A stretch of 64,000 bases of DNA from Oscarella lobularis (GCF_947507565.1 NC_089179.1:2807747-2871746); one strand, 5' to 3'; positions 42,220-53,100 are shown, numbered from the stretch's first letter. Numbers and translations: made by a program. Notes: generated from the sequence alone by a model not told the origin.

Positions 42220-43150
42220 TTACACCACATCCTTCTTTCCCAGAAGACAACAACTGGAGAAACTACTGGAAACGAGCTGTGAGAACAATGCGGCGTCCGC
42301 TGCGAGAAGTGGTCGCTGCTGGCGGATTTGGAGTAGCTTCCGGCGATGATGGAGTTTCGTCTTCTTCATCAAAGACTTCGTCGGGGCAGCATTCATCGCG
42401 ACTAAGCGAAACTCTCCACTTCTCGAAGCCGCCACGTATGACCTGGGCGCGTCGTGTAGCTTGATAACGCGACCATACTCTTCACCGTCCTTATTCCACA
42501 CTGTGCCTCCCTCTCTCAGGGAAGGAAGCTCTTTCGCACGGTGGCGGTCATCGTGGATCTCCTTCAACCGAGCGCGTGTTTGCTGGTCGAACTGGCGGAT
42601 CTGATCGATCGCCGGCGTAGCCGGAACCAGAAAAGACTCCGATAGAGAAATTGTTGTCCTGACGCGTCGTCCCATTAGATTTTCTGCAGGCGAGAGGCCG
42701 TTGGCGAGAGGAGACGAGGTGTAGACCTTCAGGGCAAGATTGGGGTCGGATGACTTGGAAAGCAGGCTCTCGACGGTTTTAACCACACCGCTTAACCATT
42801 GCTTTGTGGGTGATTGGGGCTGCTCGTGATATGGGTGAAACCGTATTCTTTAGCAAAGGCAGCAAATTGCGTTGAGCTCGAGGTTCGTTGTCGGAACGCA
42901 GGATCTTTGGGAAACCATGTCGAGCGAAGATGGATTTGAGGCGAGACATAACTGTCCAGGAAGATGTTTCCGGCAGTTGGGCAATTTTGGAAAATTGTGA
43001 AAGGTGGTCCACGACGAGGAGATAAGGCGCTCCATTCCACTCAAATAGATCGCTACCTAAAATCTCCCATGAAATATTGGGGGCGCCAGATGGAAGAAGG
43101 GGCTCGGGCGCAACCGGACGAAGAGGGCGGCAGACGGAACAGTCGTTGAC
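42220..43150 (-). pseudogene. Retrotransposon integrase fragment (Ty3/gypsy-like)
   Basis: Minus strand: CSVCRPLRPVAPEPLLPSGA (zinc-motif end), SWEILGSDLFEWNGAPYLLV and VDHLSQFSKIAQLP (first catalytic Asp), ARHGFPKILRSDNEPR (second Asp), GFTHITSSPNHPQSNG (third acidic position, before the expected Glu), then VESLLSKSSDPNLALKVYTS and AENLMGRRVRTTISLSESFL. Frame shifts near 42905 and 42790, and the Glu-containing NGxxE block is destroyed by a TAA. No LTRs or RT are seen nearby, so it is an isolated fragment of a second, different gypsy family. Confidence 0.7.
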
Positions 43151-43719
43151 GAGCGAGGTCCTTCACTTTTCTTCTGTGTCGTGGACTTCTTTTTCATTTC
43201 TGCTTGGAGAAGGACCCTGTTCTTTTTACACTACTCTTTCTTCTTTATGGATAGCGGACGCTGCTCGTCCGCGGTCGATTTTTCTGCAGGCTGTGAAATA
43301 GTGGTTTTCGGCGGGAGTGCACGTGACATTGAGCGCTTGAATTAGTGCTCCGGAGGCGTAGTTGGACAAAGCTGCTGCCAGCTTCATGGCAGCCGCGATC
43401 AACATAGGCCCTCCATGCTTTGTTTTAGGGGCCAAGCTGCACAAGGTGTTATGAAACGATTCGTTCTAAGCATAAAAACATTAATTGTTAAGGTAAATAT
43501 TTATTAATGTTGTGCATCGTACGGAATTTTTCGTGAAGCCTTTGAGCACTAATCGAGCAGCTCGCGGTTGGAAAAAGAGTCGAAAATGTCATTAACAGAG
43601 TGAAAGAGGGCATGTGGTAATTTTGCCCTAACCGGATTGTATTTGTTTTTCCTTAGTTGAGGAGCAAGAGTCGTGGCTGTAGAAGGTGATGTTTCTTATG
43701 TCAGAGTGGCAGGATTTTA

Positions 43720-44085
43720 CGCGGTCGGCGGCTTGTTGGTGGGCTAGCCGTTACAGCTAACTATCTGGAGTGGTAGAGGATGGCTTTAGTGTCTCGCATC
43801 ATGGTGTCGATGTCACCGATGTTGCTTCTTATGGCGTTGCAGTAGTATCTTAGGAATCTAATTGTCGCCCTTCTACCGGCAAAGCCTAGATCCGCTTCTG
43901 CACGTGTCCAATGCAGTCTTCTTTGCGGATGGGATAGGCTTCGCCGTATGTTTTTGGTAAGGACGCAGCCTCATACGATTTGGCATCCCCATCACCGACA
44001 AAAGTAGGGTGCCAGTAAGTAAATAAATAAATAAGTTGATAACTAAATTATTAAATAAATAAATAAATAAATAAATAAAATTTCA
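43720..44085 (+). repeat. Interspersed repeat copy 2 ending in a (TAAA/AAATA)n tract
   Basis: Matches copy 1 at 37180-37500 over about 240 bp. It ends with AGTAAATAAATAAATAAG (about 44017) and a second (AAAT)n run at about 44055-44080. A tetranucleotide tail of this kind is common at the 3' ends of SINEs and RTE-like LINEs. Copy 1 has a short A/T-rich end at the same place. Confidence 0.55.
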
Positions 44086-44930
44086 ACGTTGGTACTGCAT
44101 ATTATACTTTGACACCGATCTTTCCCAAAGCACGACTGCGCTATCCGCCTCCATGGCATTAGCGGATTGACGAAAGTTGTTTCTGCAGTCGCCGCGAGGG
44201 ATTCTGCAGCAAGCGTTTGTAATCCGCGCTGTTGGTATTTGGCGAGGACCTCTCCATACAGTCGCAGGCGCGGGACAGATTTAAATAGAAGTTGTAGTCA
44301 ATGACTCAGCCAGTTTCGTGTAAAAATGACGGCTTGAATTCCATAGTAGGACAAATGCCCTCGTTTCGCCCACATGCCGTCAAACGAAACTGCGGCGTCA
44401 AGGACGCTGTGCTCCGGCACCCCCTGTTATGATCAATACTCCGTGACAGCTGTTTTGGCCGATTTATTAAAAACCTAAAAATCAATAATTAAATAAATCA
44501 ATTGTTAAATAGTGACTTATTAAAATTACATACCCCTTAGAAAGGAATTGATTAGGCTAATATGACAGTCCCAGCTCTCGCGGAGAGGAGGTGCCGGCAT
44601 GTTGAAAACGCCTGCAATCTCGTGCAAATCCTGCCAACTGCTTCCGATCGAAATAGCAGCGAGTACGACGCTTCAATTAACGTTATAACTTTTGCCGCCA
44701 TTTTCACCTCGTGGTAGACGTTTCGAGGTGGCAAATTGGTCTCTAAGATCAGAGTGGAACAAAAGCCATTTCGTTTGTCCGTGTCTTCGAGTAGTTGGAA
44801 ACTTGCTTTGTTGCTCTTGATGCTCGCGACCGCAGTACTTAGCGACGATAAATATAGGTTATCACATGGCGTCGAGGGCGATACGGGATTTATCACCCCG
44901 ACACCCGAGGGACCCGTACGGAAAATGTCG
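44086..44930. other. No gene recognised
   Basis: One minus-strand frame (44941-44552) is open but has no motif, repeat match or splice context that supports coding. Confidence 0.45.
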
Positions 44931-45210
44931 TGAGTTCTCATGATTTCTCATTATCTCTCGTGATTAATCATGAGATGTCATGAGTTCTCATGGCAGGCAC
45001 ATGAGAAATCATGAGACATTCATGACAGGCACATGAGATATCATGAGACACGCATGAGTCATGAGGATATCATGAGAACCTCACGAAAGCTCATTTGCTT
45101 TCATGAGGTACAGCTAATCTCACGAGTTGTCGTGAGGAAAGTACTCTCATGAGTTTTCACCTAGTGATAGCTAATCTCACGAGTTTTTGTACATATTCTC
45201 ATGAGTCTTT
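44930..45210. repeat. Cluster of CTCATGAG-type palindromes
   Basis: In about 280 bp the motif CATGAG or its complement CTCATG occurs more than twenty times, with many full CTCATGA(G) palindromes and related CTCACGAG variants. Spacing is irregular (about 8-20 bp), so it is not a simple tandem microsatellite. It contains two repeats of AGCTAATCTCACGAGTT (about 45112 and 45170). No coding frame is associated. Confidence 0.75.
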
Positions 45211-45256
45211 ACTTGCACGGTCAAAGCGGACGAACAAGACGCCACATATATAGACG

Positions 45257-45287
45257 CCCGGGAGACGCCTCTATACCGTCTCCCGGG
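45257..45287. repeat. Perfect 10-bp hairpin
   Basis: CCCGGGAGAC (45257-45266) and GTCTCCCGGG (45278-45287) form a perfect stem with an 11-nt loop. The function is unknown. It lies 50 bp beyond the CTCATGAG cluster. Confidence 0.6.
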
Positions 45288-45633
45288 AAGAAATTGGTTA
45301 GATCGAGAAGCCAAAAAAGTAAACAGAAAAGAGAAAAATGCATTCGGAATATATTTGTGCCGTTCAATCGATTTACCGCGACGAGGCTAGCTGGTTGCCA
45401 CAGATCGAACAAGCTGCCTCGGTGGATTGCCGAGTAAAAGAAGAGAACATCGGCAGAGCTTGTGTAATTTATAAGTAATTGTACACGTTTACAGAGATTA
45501 CTTATTAGTCACTTAGGCGTGTCATATATAGGGCCCCCTTAGCGTAGCGCGATTGCGTCACGTGGTCTAGACACCATGAATGAATGCCTTTTCAACGTTT
45601 TCGTCGACTTTTCGACCGTCGCGGGCTTCAGAA

Positions 45634-45991
45634 ATGGCTTCGAGGATTATTTCGAACCGTTTCAATCTTTTTCGGACTTATCGAGAGGTAAGTTTTGCTC
45701 GAAACCGATTTTTTCGATAGCGCGTCGCGCTCGATATCGATCGAAATGACTTTTCTGACGCTTTACGAAGTGCGGGACCCGATTTCAACATTTAGAGATT
45801 TTCCTACCGTCCGCAATGTTATCTGAGATGATTTCGAAGACTCGCGATCGCGATTACGCCATTCCGGAAAATGTAGGCACGCGATCGTTTCTAAACGGGG
45901 CGAATCATGCTGAATTGTGACTTTTGTTTAGATCTGCCGCGGCGGGATCGGCTTCATCGAGTCGACGCTATATACGGCCAGCATATGGTAG
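45634..45991 (+). CDS. Possible small three-exon gene with a mitochondrial-type N-terminus
   Basis: ATG 45634 opens MASRIISNRFNLFRTYRE, an Arg/Ser-rich, acid-poor start like a mitochondrial presequence, and ends at a consensus GTAAGT donor. Exon 2 (45798-45872) and exon 3 (45932-45991, stop TAG) follow introns of 110 and 59 bp with AG acceptors, all in phase 0, giving about 62 residues. I do not recognise the product. The exon 2 acceptor assumes TTTAGAG rather than TTTAG; with the latter the frame stops. It could be a fragment of a larger gene or chance. Confidence 0.22.
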
Positions 45992-46022
45992 GAAGCTAGG
46001 TGCTTCGAAGTTTGGAACAGGC

Positions 46023-46325
46023 GTTTATACCCTAAAACAGACTGCCATGAAAACGGTTAAAGCGGAAATGTAGCTCAATAACACCCAGATCTTCGTGTAA
46101 AATTGCTTGGTAGGAAGGATGGGTGTCACTGTGTTCGAAAGACAGCTAGATCACATGACCTCCTCCTCTTTTAACGAACTGAGCTCACTCTCATAAAACG
46201 CAATTATTTAGCGAGCTTCAATTTTACACGAAGATTATAGGGAGTTATTAGGCAACATTTCCGCAACATTTCCGCAACATTTCCGCTTTTAACCGTTTTG
46301 ATGCCGGTTTTTATAGGGTATAAAC
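46023..46325. mobile_element. Fold-back MITE with long imperfect inverted repeats
   Basis: The left arm GTTTATACCCTA (46023) and the right arm TAGGGTATAAAC (to 46325) continue inward for about 85-100 bp as imperfect inverted repeats, including AAAACGGTTAAA, GCGGAAATGT and CTTCGTGTAAAATTG on the left and their complements on the right. The right arm contains three tandem copies of a CGCAACATTTC unit (about 46253-46287) where the left has one. A central spacer of about 100 bp remains. No clear target duplication is seen. Non-coding. Confidence 0.7.
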
Positions 46326-46951
46326 ATCTATTTATATTTTAATGTGTTAGAAACTGGATACGGACTTCTATTCATGAGGTATTTTGGCGTTTTTCGTACA
46401 TAAACCTCTGCGACACCTTCATATACGTTCACGTAACGTGCGTTGACATAATGTGTTTTCTTTTTTGGGAAGGAATTAAGAATAAAAGCATTGGTGGAAA
46501 AACTTCAGTTTAAAGTTTCTTCATGGGAAAGAATTTTATCAGATAAGTATTTCGAATTTTTAGCGTTTTGTATTCTTTTGGGGCTTTTAGTTTTAATTGA
46601 AAGCAAAGGAGACGGAAGATGCAGGCAACTGTAATTCTGTATTGCATGGCTAAGGGCTCAACGTTGACGGGAGGAAGACAAGAACAGAACAGCAGGAAAA
46701 AGTGAATCATTGGAGGACGAACTATAAAGCATGAACTACAAAGTTCATTTCATGGGAAGCAAAATTTATCAGATACGTACTTTCATTAATTAACATATCG
46801 CTATTTCTTGGGTGTAGGAACGAGAAGAAACTGACGAAAGAGGTATCTAGTATCGCTGTTTTGGAAAACACACTTTTCGCGGTCAAACTCTGTTAGCAAT
46901 ACGTCAGTTTTTTGTTAGGTATGAGGCTAAATATTTTGCACTTTGGTTTTA

Positions 46952-49900
46952 TTATATATAGTTGTGGTCCAGGTATCGATCTCTTTGAGTGGCTGACGCA
47001 AATTTCTTTCGTGCTGCTGCGGCAGGTACGGACTCAATTTCCGTCCTTAAATGACTCAGAAACTCTCTTGTTGTGTAGTAGTCATCCGCTTCTTCTCTGT
47101 CCTCTTCTCCATCATCATCAACTTCATGCTGCGCTTGATCATCTGGTTGTTCAATAGTTGAAGTTACAAGTTGGGCGCTTAGAGACTTGGAAAAGGATTG
47201 TCCAAGTTCTTTTACTGTTTCCTGCAGAAACCGCTCACAGAAAACACAGGACGTTGTTGCTGCTAAGCACTCCTGGTGAAACGAGTGGCCACAGCTGAGC
47301 AGCATTGCCGCTTCACTCTGGCTGGAGCACGTTTCCAAGTCGCACAGTAAATCGTCAGAGGGTATTTTTGACGTGAAGAACCCCAGTGGAAACGAGCGTT
47401 GATCCAATGTGCAGCCCAGGACGCCTAGCTTGAAGAATTTTCTTTTCTTTGATTCTGTTATCTCTCCAGTTGTGCTGTTTTGAAAGATGTTGACGAATTT
47501 CGCTGCCAGATACTCCGCAGACTTTCCCGCCAGGTGTGACACGTTCTGTTTTGCAGGCGTTTTTGCTGGAGGTGCCAAAAAGTTTGCCGAGCTGTGTTGA
47601 ACTTTTTGGCGCTAAGGACGTGCGCAAACTCTTCAATCTGTTGAGCACTTGCCCAAGACGGACACTGCATTCTCAAGAGGCTGTGGAAAACTTCTACTTT
47701 TTTTTCACTAAGGACGTTTAAGTATCTGGAGGAGGTCGGCGTCCATTCAGGTAAGACAGTTTCATAGTGCAGCCAGTCACTTATATTGGAGAGCATGGCT
47801 TTGTTATAATGGTGACGCTGCTGTATGATAAATACTATTGATAGCCGGATCATCGAGTTTTGCCATAGATGGTACAGGCTGCCACGATGAAGAAAACTAG
47901 TGGGAGAAGCTCATCTAAGAGGTGACGCAGAAGTAGAAATTCTCGATCCTTTCCGATTCCAAATAGAGCCAAGATGTTTTCTCGAATCATCATCCAGCCC
48001 CCGATCACCGCTGAGATCAAAGTCGTCATCCGTTCGTACCGATGCTTCTTTGGCAGTACTTTTCGGGTGCCAAAAAGATGCTTAAATAGTCCTATAATAT
48101 ATATATATATTAATATATCAATAAAATATATAGAATATTTAGTAATTTAGTATATGTTTATAAACGTATCATGTACAAGCATTACCTTCAAAGATCGGAT
48201 GATAAAGGGTAAACTGATTTTCTAACGAGTTCAAATATAGATGCGAAACGGGCCTAAGATAGGCAGTTGAAAGCTATATTCTCAGGGTTCTATTAAGTAA
48301 TGATAAGTGAGGGTTAACACGTATTCTATAATGAGTAATGGACTACTTTACCTGAGCAATAATTTTTTTGAAAATAGAATGTTGGATAATTCCCTACTGA
48401 CGGCAAAGCGTTTTGTTTCAGGTACCTGAAAAATAATTTACTAATGTTATTCAAAATTTAAATAGTTTACTGTTTCAGAGACGGGTGAATATCTAAGACA
48501 TTTGTCAGCACGCACTTGTAATCTTTCATTGATTTCAGATTTTGATGAAGCTCGTCAATCAGTCGAACACTTCGGAGGAGATCAAGTTCTCTATGATTTG
48601 GTGCCTCGTAGCACCTAGGATACAGTCATTACCAGTCGGTATTGTTTGGTTTCCGGCACTTACCGTAAATCAACTAAAGTTTAATGGATATCTTTCAAAT
48701 TGAGATTTCGAAAATTCTCCGGAAGAGAAGACAGCCAATTATTTTGGAAGTATTCGGCTAAATACGTGGAAACGTGATCCCAGGTGCGTCCGACGGTGAC
48801 AGCTCCTTTATTGGTATCTGATGTTGGCTTGTAGTAAATGGACGTCGTTTGAGGAAGAGGGAGAGCAATTCTCCCAATTGTATCTTGTACGTCGACTATG
48901 CACGTAGCCATGTGTATGGCAGTTGATGTTTCAGATGAAGTCGGGCGTTGAATGGTGTGAATGGCGTGGAAATCGTCGATAATGAGCAAGGTAAGCTTAT
49001 TCTTATCCACCGCACTTTGAATAAATGTTTCTACCTATTATTATTCATACATGTATTATAATAAATATATATCTGGGTCATATTTACCTGTTTTTTATTG
49101 TCATTCGCAAGTTCCTTTCTGAATTTCAGTATCGTTCGAGGATGGCCACATATACCGATTGATCTACCACACTCAAGAGCTGCTTCGGAGCAGCCTGCGA
49201 GAGCCAAATGCAACCCAACGTCGTTGACAAATATGGTTAGTTGCTAAATATCATGATTGCAAAATTTTTAGTTTAAATAATTTACCTGGTTGCCAACGTA
49301 TGCAAGACGATACAGTTCAGCTACCACTCTCTGGCGCTTTAGGTGGTCTCTTCTGTCCTTGTCTAAACCGCTCGAGTATCCGCTGGTGACAACCTTCTTC
49401 AGGATGTCGAACAGCCCAGGAGCGTGCACTCTGCAGAAGTCTTCCATTTTCTCTGCACTGTATTTCCTCCCCTGCCGATATGATGGTTGAAGAGAGCCTT
49501 CTGGGAGGATTTCATCAACCCAGAGAAGTCTGTTAGTAGGACATTAAATGCTAAAATGCAGATGGAGACCTGTCTACTCAATTACGGGGATTTGACCGAG
49601 ACTCCTCAAGTCTCCTGTTCTCGTCTTCTAAGTCCGATATCCGACGGCGACACCTCGACAACTCACTCTGCATGCGTCCCAGTTCGGCTTTTGTTCTGGA
49701 ATGCTCGGCAGTACCCCGAGTTCTTTCCAAATCGGACACTTCCGTGCATGTTGGCTGGGAAATCAAATTAGCATAATGCTAATACAGGTTACGTAGTACA
49801 AACCTGTACGGCAGCGACTCTCTTGGCCGGTGGCGAGGATGTTCGATCAGCTGCTCGCACGAATCCATTTTCTTGAAGTGGTACCAGCACACGTACGCTG

Positions 49901-50183
49901 CAGGCTCTCCGGTTATTTCATCGAGAGGAGGGCAAAGACGAGACGGGCACGCGCGCAGCGAGCCAGAACAGCGTTCCGCATCGAAGCGAAAAGCGCAACG
50001 ACGAAATTCGTCGTAGCGAATGCGCGAATGGTCAAGGCAAAGGCAAACGTCGTCGTAGAATCCGCGTTCTCTTTCTTCTCTACCGCTGTAGGTTTCGAGG
50101 GTGCCGAAGCAAGGCGTTTCAGACGCGCGTCGTGCTCGCGTGACGTGGCCGAGCGTGTAAAAACACTGCGGGAGGCTGGTCAT
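46952..50183 (-). pseudogene. DUF6589-like multi-exon gene with RING-like C-terminus
   Basis: Exon 1 (ATG 50183, MTSLPQCFYTLGHVTRARRA) is Cys-rich, with a WYHFKKMDSCEQLIEHPRHR end. It is followed by a coiled-coil exon (49754-49590, RTKAELGRMQSELSRCRRRI), RGRKYSAEKMEDFCRVHAPG-like sequence and RDHLKRQRVVAELYRLAYVG (to about 49290), NDVGLHLALAGCSEAALECG, LLIIDDFHAIHTIQRPTSSE, then EKKVEVFHSLLRMQCPSWAS (about 47720) and a tail with CDLETCSSQ...LSCGHSFHQECL...CVFC, a RING-like Cys/His pattern. Introns are short GT-AG. A one-base loss near 49465, a TAA at about 48680 and a T-run shift near 47590 break it. This family is probably transposon-derived (KDZ-type is one possibility); that is inference. 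Confidence 0.65.
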
Positions 50184-50603
50184 GACTAAAGCAATCCGCG
50201 AAATCGCCGAAACCGAATAGGCGCGAACGATCTGTCGAACCGGCGGGATCGGGCTATAAGTTCGCGCGATTTTTGCTCGATTTAGCCACAGAAGGGCACA
50301 TTTCTTCGCTACGTAAGTTTGCTAGTAGCTGTTTTGGAGCAAAACGTCACGACGTTGCGAAGATAAGATCAGCTGAGGATCGTCCCGCCGACTTCAGCAC
50401 CATTTTTTCGAAACACGTATCCTATTTTTTAATTACGCAAAAGTCAGATGAAAGTGTGATAAATGCTCTTTCGATTTGTGCGTTGTTCGAGCTTATCGTG
50501 GGTGACCCCGATTATCGTGGCTCATCGAATTTGATTAGGTAATTATCCCATACGTAATTCACCTAGCAACGCGCGCATTCGTATCGAAAGTCTGCCCCGC
50601 CTC

Positions 50604-50632
50604 GCCCCCCCCCCCCCACCCCCCACCCCCCC
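50604..50632 (+). repeat. Poly-C tract
   Basis: A run of C interrupted by two single A bases, about 29 bp. Such tracts are prone to length errors in assembly and could form i-motif/G-quadruplex structures. Confidence 0.9.
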
Positions 50633-50910
50633 GACAGGCCTTCCGTTGATCTCGTCGGCTGGATACGAGCCACGCCGAATCAAGCCCGGGGAGCCGGCAG
50701 AGAATCGAGGAAAATGCCTGGATAATACCACGCTACTAGAGAATTTTTTAAGCGCGTGGCAACGCTCCAAAGCTCAACGGCACGCACGCCGCACTGACAT
50801 GGGAAACTGTCTGTGCGCTTATGGGACCTAACACAATCGCGGGGTGTTAACTTTCAAAGTTAGCGAGACGACCCGGTCGCCAGCAGCGTGGAGCAGAGAA
50901 AACAGCGAAG

Positions 50911-51234
50911 CTAGGCCCCGCCGACGTACCTCGATCGTTCCCCACTGCGCTCGCCGCCCAGTCTTATCTGCCGTGATTGCGTAGATAGTTTGGTGGACGA
51001 CGGCGGCCGCAGGGAACCGCGTGCAGCTGTCGCTGCGGAATTGCTTGCTGAAGCGCTTGGCCGCCCGGCGGCGGCGAACGGGCTTGCTGTCGCTGATCGG
51101 GAAGATGTTGAGGCGGCTGAGGCGTTAGACGTTGATCGAGCTGCGCCTGCGTTTGTGGCGGTTGGGCCGCCTGACGGCGCCGCTGTTCCCCTTCTGCTGA
51201 ATCCTGTTGACCTTGATCTGCCATGACGTACGGA
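50911..51234 (-). pseudogene. Truncated gag of a third Ngaro-type element (C)
   Basis: ATG 51234 begins MADQGQQDSAEGEQRRRQAA, then a Gln/Pro/Arg-rich region. Element A begins MADQLQVDHEDEGGEQHPGN at 56721, so the first residues and the position relative to the repeat A block are the same. The frame is lost by about 50960 and no RT follows, so only the 5' end of this copy survives. Confidence 0.6.
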
Positions 51235-51294
51235 GAGACGAAAAGAAACTGACTCGCGCGAAAACAGGAGAAAACTTCTTCGCAGGTGGAGCAC

Positions 51295-51395
51295 AATGAC
51301 GGCGACTGACGGGAGCCTGCCCCACGCGCCTGTTTTATTCCGTCGCGGTAGATATCAACCACGTTTAACCTAATTATTAAAAACTTCCCTTATAC
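51295..51395 (-). repeat. Repeat A, copy of element C
   Basis: Contains TGACGGCGACTGACG and GCGGTAGATATCAACCACGT followed by TTAACCTAATTATTAAA, aligning with the blocks at 51745-51880 and 56780-56890. It lies about 60 bp upstream of the element C gag start, the position a 5' terminal repeat would have. Confidence 0.7.
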
Positions 51396-51556
51396 ACGCC
51401 GTCATGTGCCGATTGAGATTAATGTAAACGCCGTCATATGCCGTCAGTGGTTAATATGAATCCCGTCACGTATCGTCTCAGATTAATATAAACGCCGTCA
51501 AGTGCCGTTTCAGGGTAATTATTCACGAACGACCTCATGTGCCGTTTCTCGTTATT
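51395..51556. repeat. Degenerate tandem repeat of about 31-40 bp
   Basis: GCCGTCATGTGCCG and variants recur at about 51401, 51432, 51468, 51493 and 51533, separated by AGATTAATRTAAAC-like spacers. Two similar units lie beyond repeat A1 at 56890-56945. They belong to the outer part of the Ngaro-type terminal region. Confidence 0.65.
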
Positions 51557-51690
51557 TGATATCTTACATGTGTGACTGCGCCTCGCTGCTCAGGGCTTGG
51601 TTCTAACGCGCGCAAGGGGGCTGCTTCCAACCAAGATCGCCGCTGACCCCGTCGTATAGATTCGTGTTACGCCGAATCAAGCCCCCTGCG
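51556..51690 (-). repeat. Repeat B, outer copy (B2)
   Basis: Begins GATATCTTACATGTGTGACT and continues GCGCCTCGCTGCTCAG, AACGCGCGCAA, then CGCTGACCCCGT. It aligns over about 130 bp with 51875-52005 at high but imperfect identity. In split-repeat tyrosine-recombinase elements the B repeat occurs twice around the inner A repeat. Confidence 0.7.
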
Positions 51691-51744
51691 GCGAGTCAAG
51701 TGCGTGAGGACGGAAGAAGCGGGTGCAGCCCCGGAGCAGCGAGG

Positions 51745-51880
51745 GAAGGGACGGAGGGAAATTGTTTGCTTGCGTGCGCGCTGACGGCGACTGACGTAGG
51801 GTAGCCGCTCGCGCCTGTTAAGTATCCCTCGCGGTAGATATCAACCGCGTTTAATCTAATTATTAAACTTCTCTTGATAT
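51745..51880 (-). repeat. Repeat A, inner copy (A2)
   Basis: TTGCTTGCGTGCGCGCTGAC, then GGCGACTGACGTAGGGTAG and GTTAAGTATCCCTCGCGGTA match the A1 block at 56780-56890 nearly base for base. It lies between the two B copies. Confidence 0.75.
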
Positions 51881-52005
51881 CTTACATGTGTGACTGCGCC
51901 TCGCTGCTCAGAGCTTGGGCCTAACGCGCGCAATGGGGCCGCCCCCGACCAGGATCACCGCTGACCCCGTTGGATAGATACGTGTTACGTCAAATCATGC
52001 CCCCC
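51875..52005 (-). repeat. Repeat B, inner copy (B1)
   Basis: Same sequence as 51556-51690 with scattered differences (for example GGGCTTGGTT versus GAGCTTGGGC). It lies on the recombinase side of A2. Confidence 0.7.
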
Positions 52006-52011
52006 AAGCAG

Positions 52012-52040
52012 TCGCGATAGCGTCACTCGCGCTATCGCGA
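52012..52040. repeat. Perfect 11-bp hairpin next to repeat B1
   Basis: TCGCGATAGCG (52012-52022) and CGCTATCGCGA (52030-52040) pair perfectly around a 7-nt loop. It lies between the recombinase gene of element A and its terminal repeats, where it could be a recombination or termination structure. The function is inferred from position only. Confidence 0.6.
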
Positions 52041-52213
52041 CACCCCCAAGACGGGTCACTCTTCACATACTTTACCTGTTTACGCCCGCCGTGAGAAAGC
52101 CGCAACTCCCCCAGGTAACTCGATAACGTTCGCAATCGCGCCATCGCGCAACCCCGGCGCTCATGCTGCGCCGAACCCACGAAACAAAGACAAAAAGAAC
52201 GCGACGATTATTG

Positions 52214-53100
52214 CTAGCGCGCGTCTCGCATGCGCGAACGTTGCTCACGCCGCCAAATCGCGACTGTACTGAGCCAGTTGCTTTGGTTGTAGGCGGATGT
52301 AGCGCATATACGCGCGCTCTTCGAGCGCCCGAGTGTACGGATCGTCGAATCGTCGAGACCTCGCGCTGCTGCCGTCGTTGTCACGCCGATCCGAAAGCTA
52401 TGCCCCGCAAAGCGTGAAGCGTCGACGCCCGCTGCCGTGAACGCCCTTCGCATTTTAACGACGAGCGCCGCTCGCCACAGCGTCTGTCCGCTCTCGAATC
52501 GGAACAGCGGACCGGGAGAGTGTCCCCGACGCGCCAGGTACGCCAGTAAAGCCTCGACGGGGCACAAATCCGCGCGCGTCCGACTCAGCACGATCAAAAC
52601 GCCATACCTGAACAGATCCGTTTTAGATTGCTTGATGCGTAGCTTCACGAACAAAGGGTTCTTGAACGAGTCCATTTAGACGTTGCCCGGCGAGAGATGG
52701 CGCTCCGGGTCGAACGCCGCTGCCGAGTCTACCGTGAACTCGCCCGCGCGCAGGAAACCAAAAAACGCGACCGTGCACGCCGCCCACAGCATCGCTGAGT
52801 CCCAGCGATGCGCCGTCTCACCCCAAACCGCGCGCAGCTGCCGCAGGATCCCAGGTGTGACGGGGAGACGGGGATCCGCTGCCGGTTGTCCCTGCACGCG
52901 CTTAATGCCGCTTAGGACAAGATCGAGCATCGGCAGAGAAGCCGCCAAAGTGTCGCCTCAGCCTGCCACAACCTGCGCGTTACGAACGGCAGCCAGGTAC
53001 TTTTTTATTGTGACATAGCGTTATCCTTGCCTTGCTATGTCCGCACAGAACAATGAGAGCACGCGCTCCGACGCCGAAAAACCACGCAATCTCACTCGGG
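52214..53100 (-). pseudogene. Tyrosine recombinase of element A
   Basis: From about 52960 the frame reads SLPMLDLVLSGIKRVQGQPA, then WAACTVAFFGFLRAGEFTVD with the first catalytic Arg region (R-A-G-E). After an in-frame TAA (52676-52678) it continues LRIKQSKTDLFRYGVLIVLS and FAGHSFRIGVTTTAAARGLD, the H-x-x-R box, and IRTLGR. The nucleophilic Tyr segment follows in a shifted or stop-bearing frame. The enzyme would integrate circular DNA by site-specific recombination. The N-terminal part is in another frame near 53000. Confidence 0.75.

Noticed and set aside
44552-44941. 129-codon minus-strand frame
   Set aside because: No recognisable motif, no splice context and no match to other parts of the window.
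51990-52060. tRNA-like fold around the TCGCGATAGCG hairpin
   Set aside because: Only one stem is present; no cloverleaf or T-loop consensus was found.
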